64,000 nucleotides of DNA from Primorskyibacter marinus (GTDB lineage Bacteria > Pseudomonadota > Alphaproteobacteria > Rhodobacterales > Rhodobacteraceae): the NCBI RefSeq assembly GCF_003313245.1, contig NZ_QJSD01000009.1:59418-123417 (forward strand), in the 5' to 3' direction. Both the position numbers and the translations under genes were made by a program. The number at the start of each line of letters is the position of its first letter. Within the stretch, counting starts at the first letter, position 1. This document shows, one piece after another, positions 63,977-64,000 of the stretch. The notes under the pieces were generated by a model. The model made no database searches. It worked only from the letters and a program-made list of their open reading frames with translations, and was not told where the DNA came from.

Positions 63977-64000
63977 CAATGGGGCGTAGTCGCCGCATAC
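63977..64000 (+). repeat. IS66 right terminal inverted repeat
   Basis: 24 bases ending CGCCGCATAC at the window edge, paired with 61280-61303. The 79 bp between the tnpC stop and this repeat hold no gene. Confidence 0.88.

Larger units (their letters stand above)
61280..64000 (+). mobile_element. Complete IS66-family insertion sequence (about 2.72 kb)
   Basis: Imperfect terminal inverted repeats, GTATGCGGCGGTTCCGG... at the left (61280-61303) and its partner at the right (63977-64000), agree at 20 of 24 positions. Inside are tnpA, tnpB and tnpC, all on the + strand with the overlap typical of the family. The right repeat finishes on the last base of the window, so the target duplication cannot be checked; the left flank is ACTGAACC. 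Confidence 0.9.

Overview
The window looks like chromosome from a marine or halotolerant alphaproteobacterium, most likely Rhodobacterales (Roseobacter-like). The reasons are high-GC coding with strong third-position bias, a ChvE-GguA-GguB sugar importer with a divergent GbpR-type regulator, PleD beside a DUF3572 gene, an NDUFA9-like SDR, a tripartite (TRAP) importer, an ectABC-ask cluster with EctR, and a REP-like GTCCCGGA...TCCGGGAC palindrome. No rRNA gene or CRISPR array was seen, so the rank below order is inference.

Layout. 1-12731 is a pentose/galactose region. A ribose-type ABC importer ends in an SMP-30 lactonase on the + strand. It converges on a minus-strand operon of ChvE-GguA-GguB, an L-arabinonate dehydratase and an L-arabinose/D-galactose 1-dehydrogenase, and a GbpR-like LysR gene diverges from chvE. 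Together they cover uptake, sugar oxidation, lactone opening and the first dehydration of the non-phosphorylative L-arabinose route. 12732-24935 is housekeeping: HAD phosphatase, DUF3572, a PleD whose phosphoacceptor Asp is lost, an ECF sigma/anti-sigma/metal-resistance-like operon, an EF-hand protein, DUF983, NUDIX, EamA, an aldo/keto reductase, modBC without modA, and metG. 25033-29504 is the ectoine cluster (ectA-ectB-ectC-ask with divergent ectR). 29555-35374 encodes one giant RTX-type secreted protein. 35617-45095 is a sugar-acid cluster: TRAP importer, IlvD/Edd dehydratase, RraA-like protein, semialdehyde dehydrogenase and HpcH/HpaI aldolase, with a divergent GntR regulator. It includes a 40-codon membrane protein gene. 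45129-48971 holds a membrane protein, an aldo/keto reductase and an NDUFA9-like SDR.

The accessory part begins at a tRNA-Leu(CAG) gene (49121-49206). An element of about 8.5 kb has inserted at its 3' end, bounded by a 14-bp direct repeat (49193-49206 and 57717-57730). It carries a tyrosine integrase, a replicase-like protein with family-A-polymerase-like palm motifs, a repeat-rich putative origin, a small basic protein, a large SIR2-like plus P-loop NTPase protein that is a candidate anti-phage system, a serine recombinase and a lipoprotein. Two of its genes share a leader made of a 12-mer, an 11-bp hairpin, a T-tract, a Shine-Dalgarno and an ATG, which suggests attenuation control. Outside attR lies debris of a second, plasmid-like element: two large hairpins, two unrecognised genes, and the 3' end of a MobA/MobL relaxase cut off by a complete IS66-family element (61280-64000) whose right terminal repeat ends on the last base of the window.

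Most promising for new biology are the island as a self-contained replicating and defending satellite, its duplicated attenuator leader, and the SIR2-NTPase protein.
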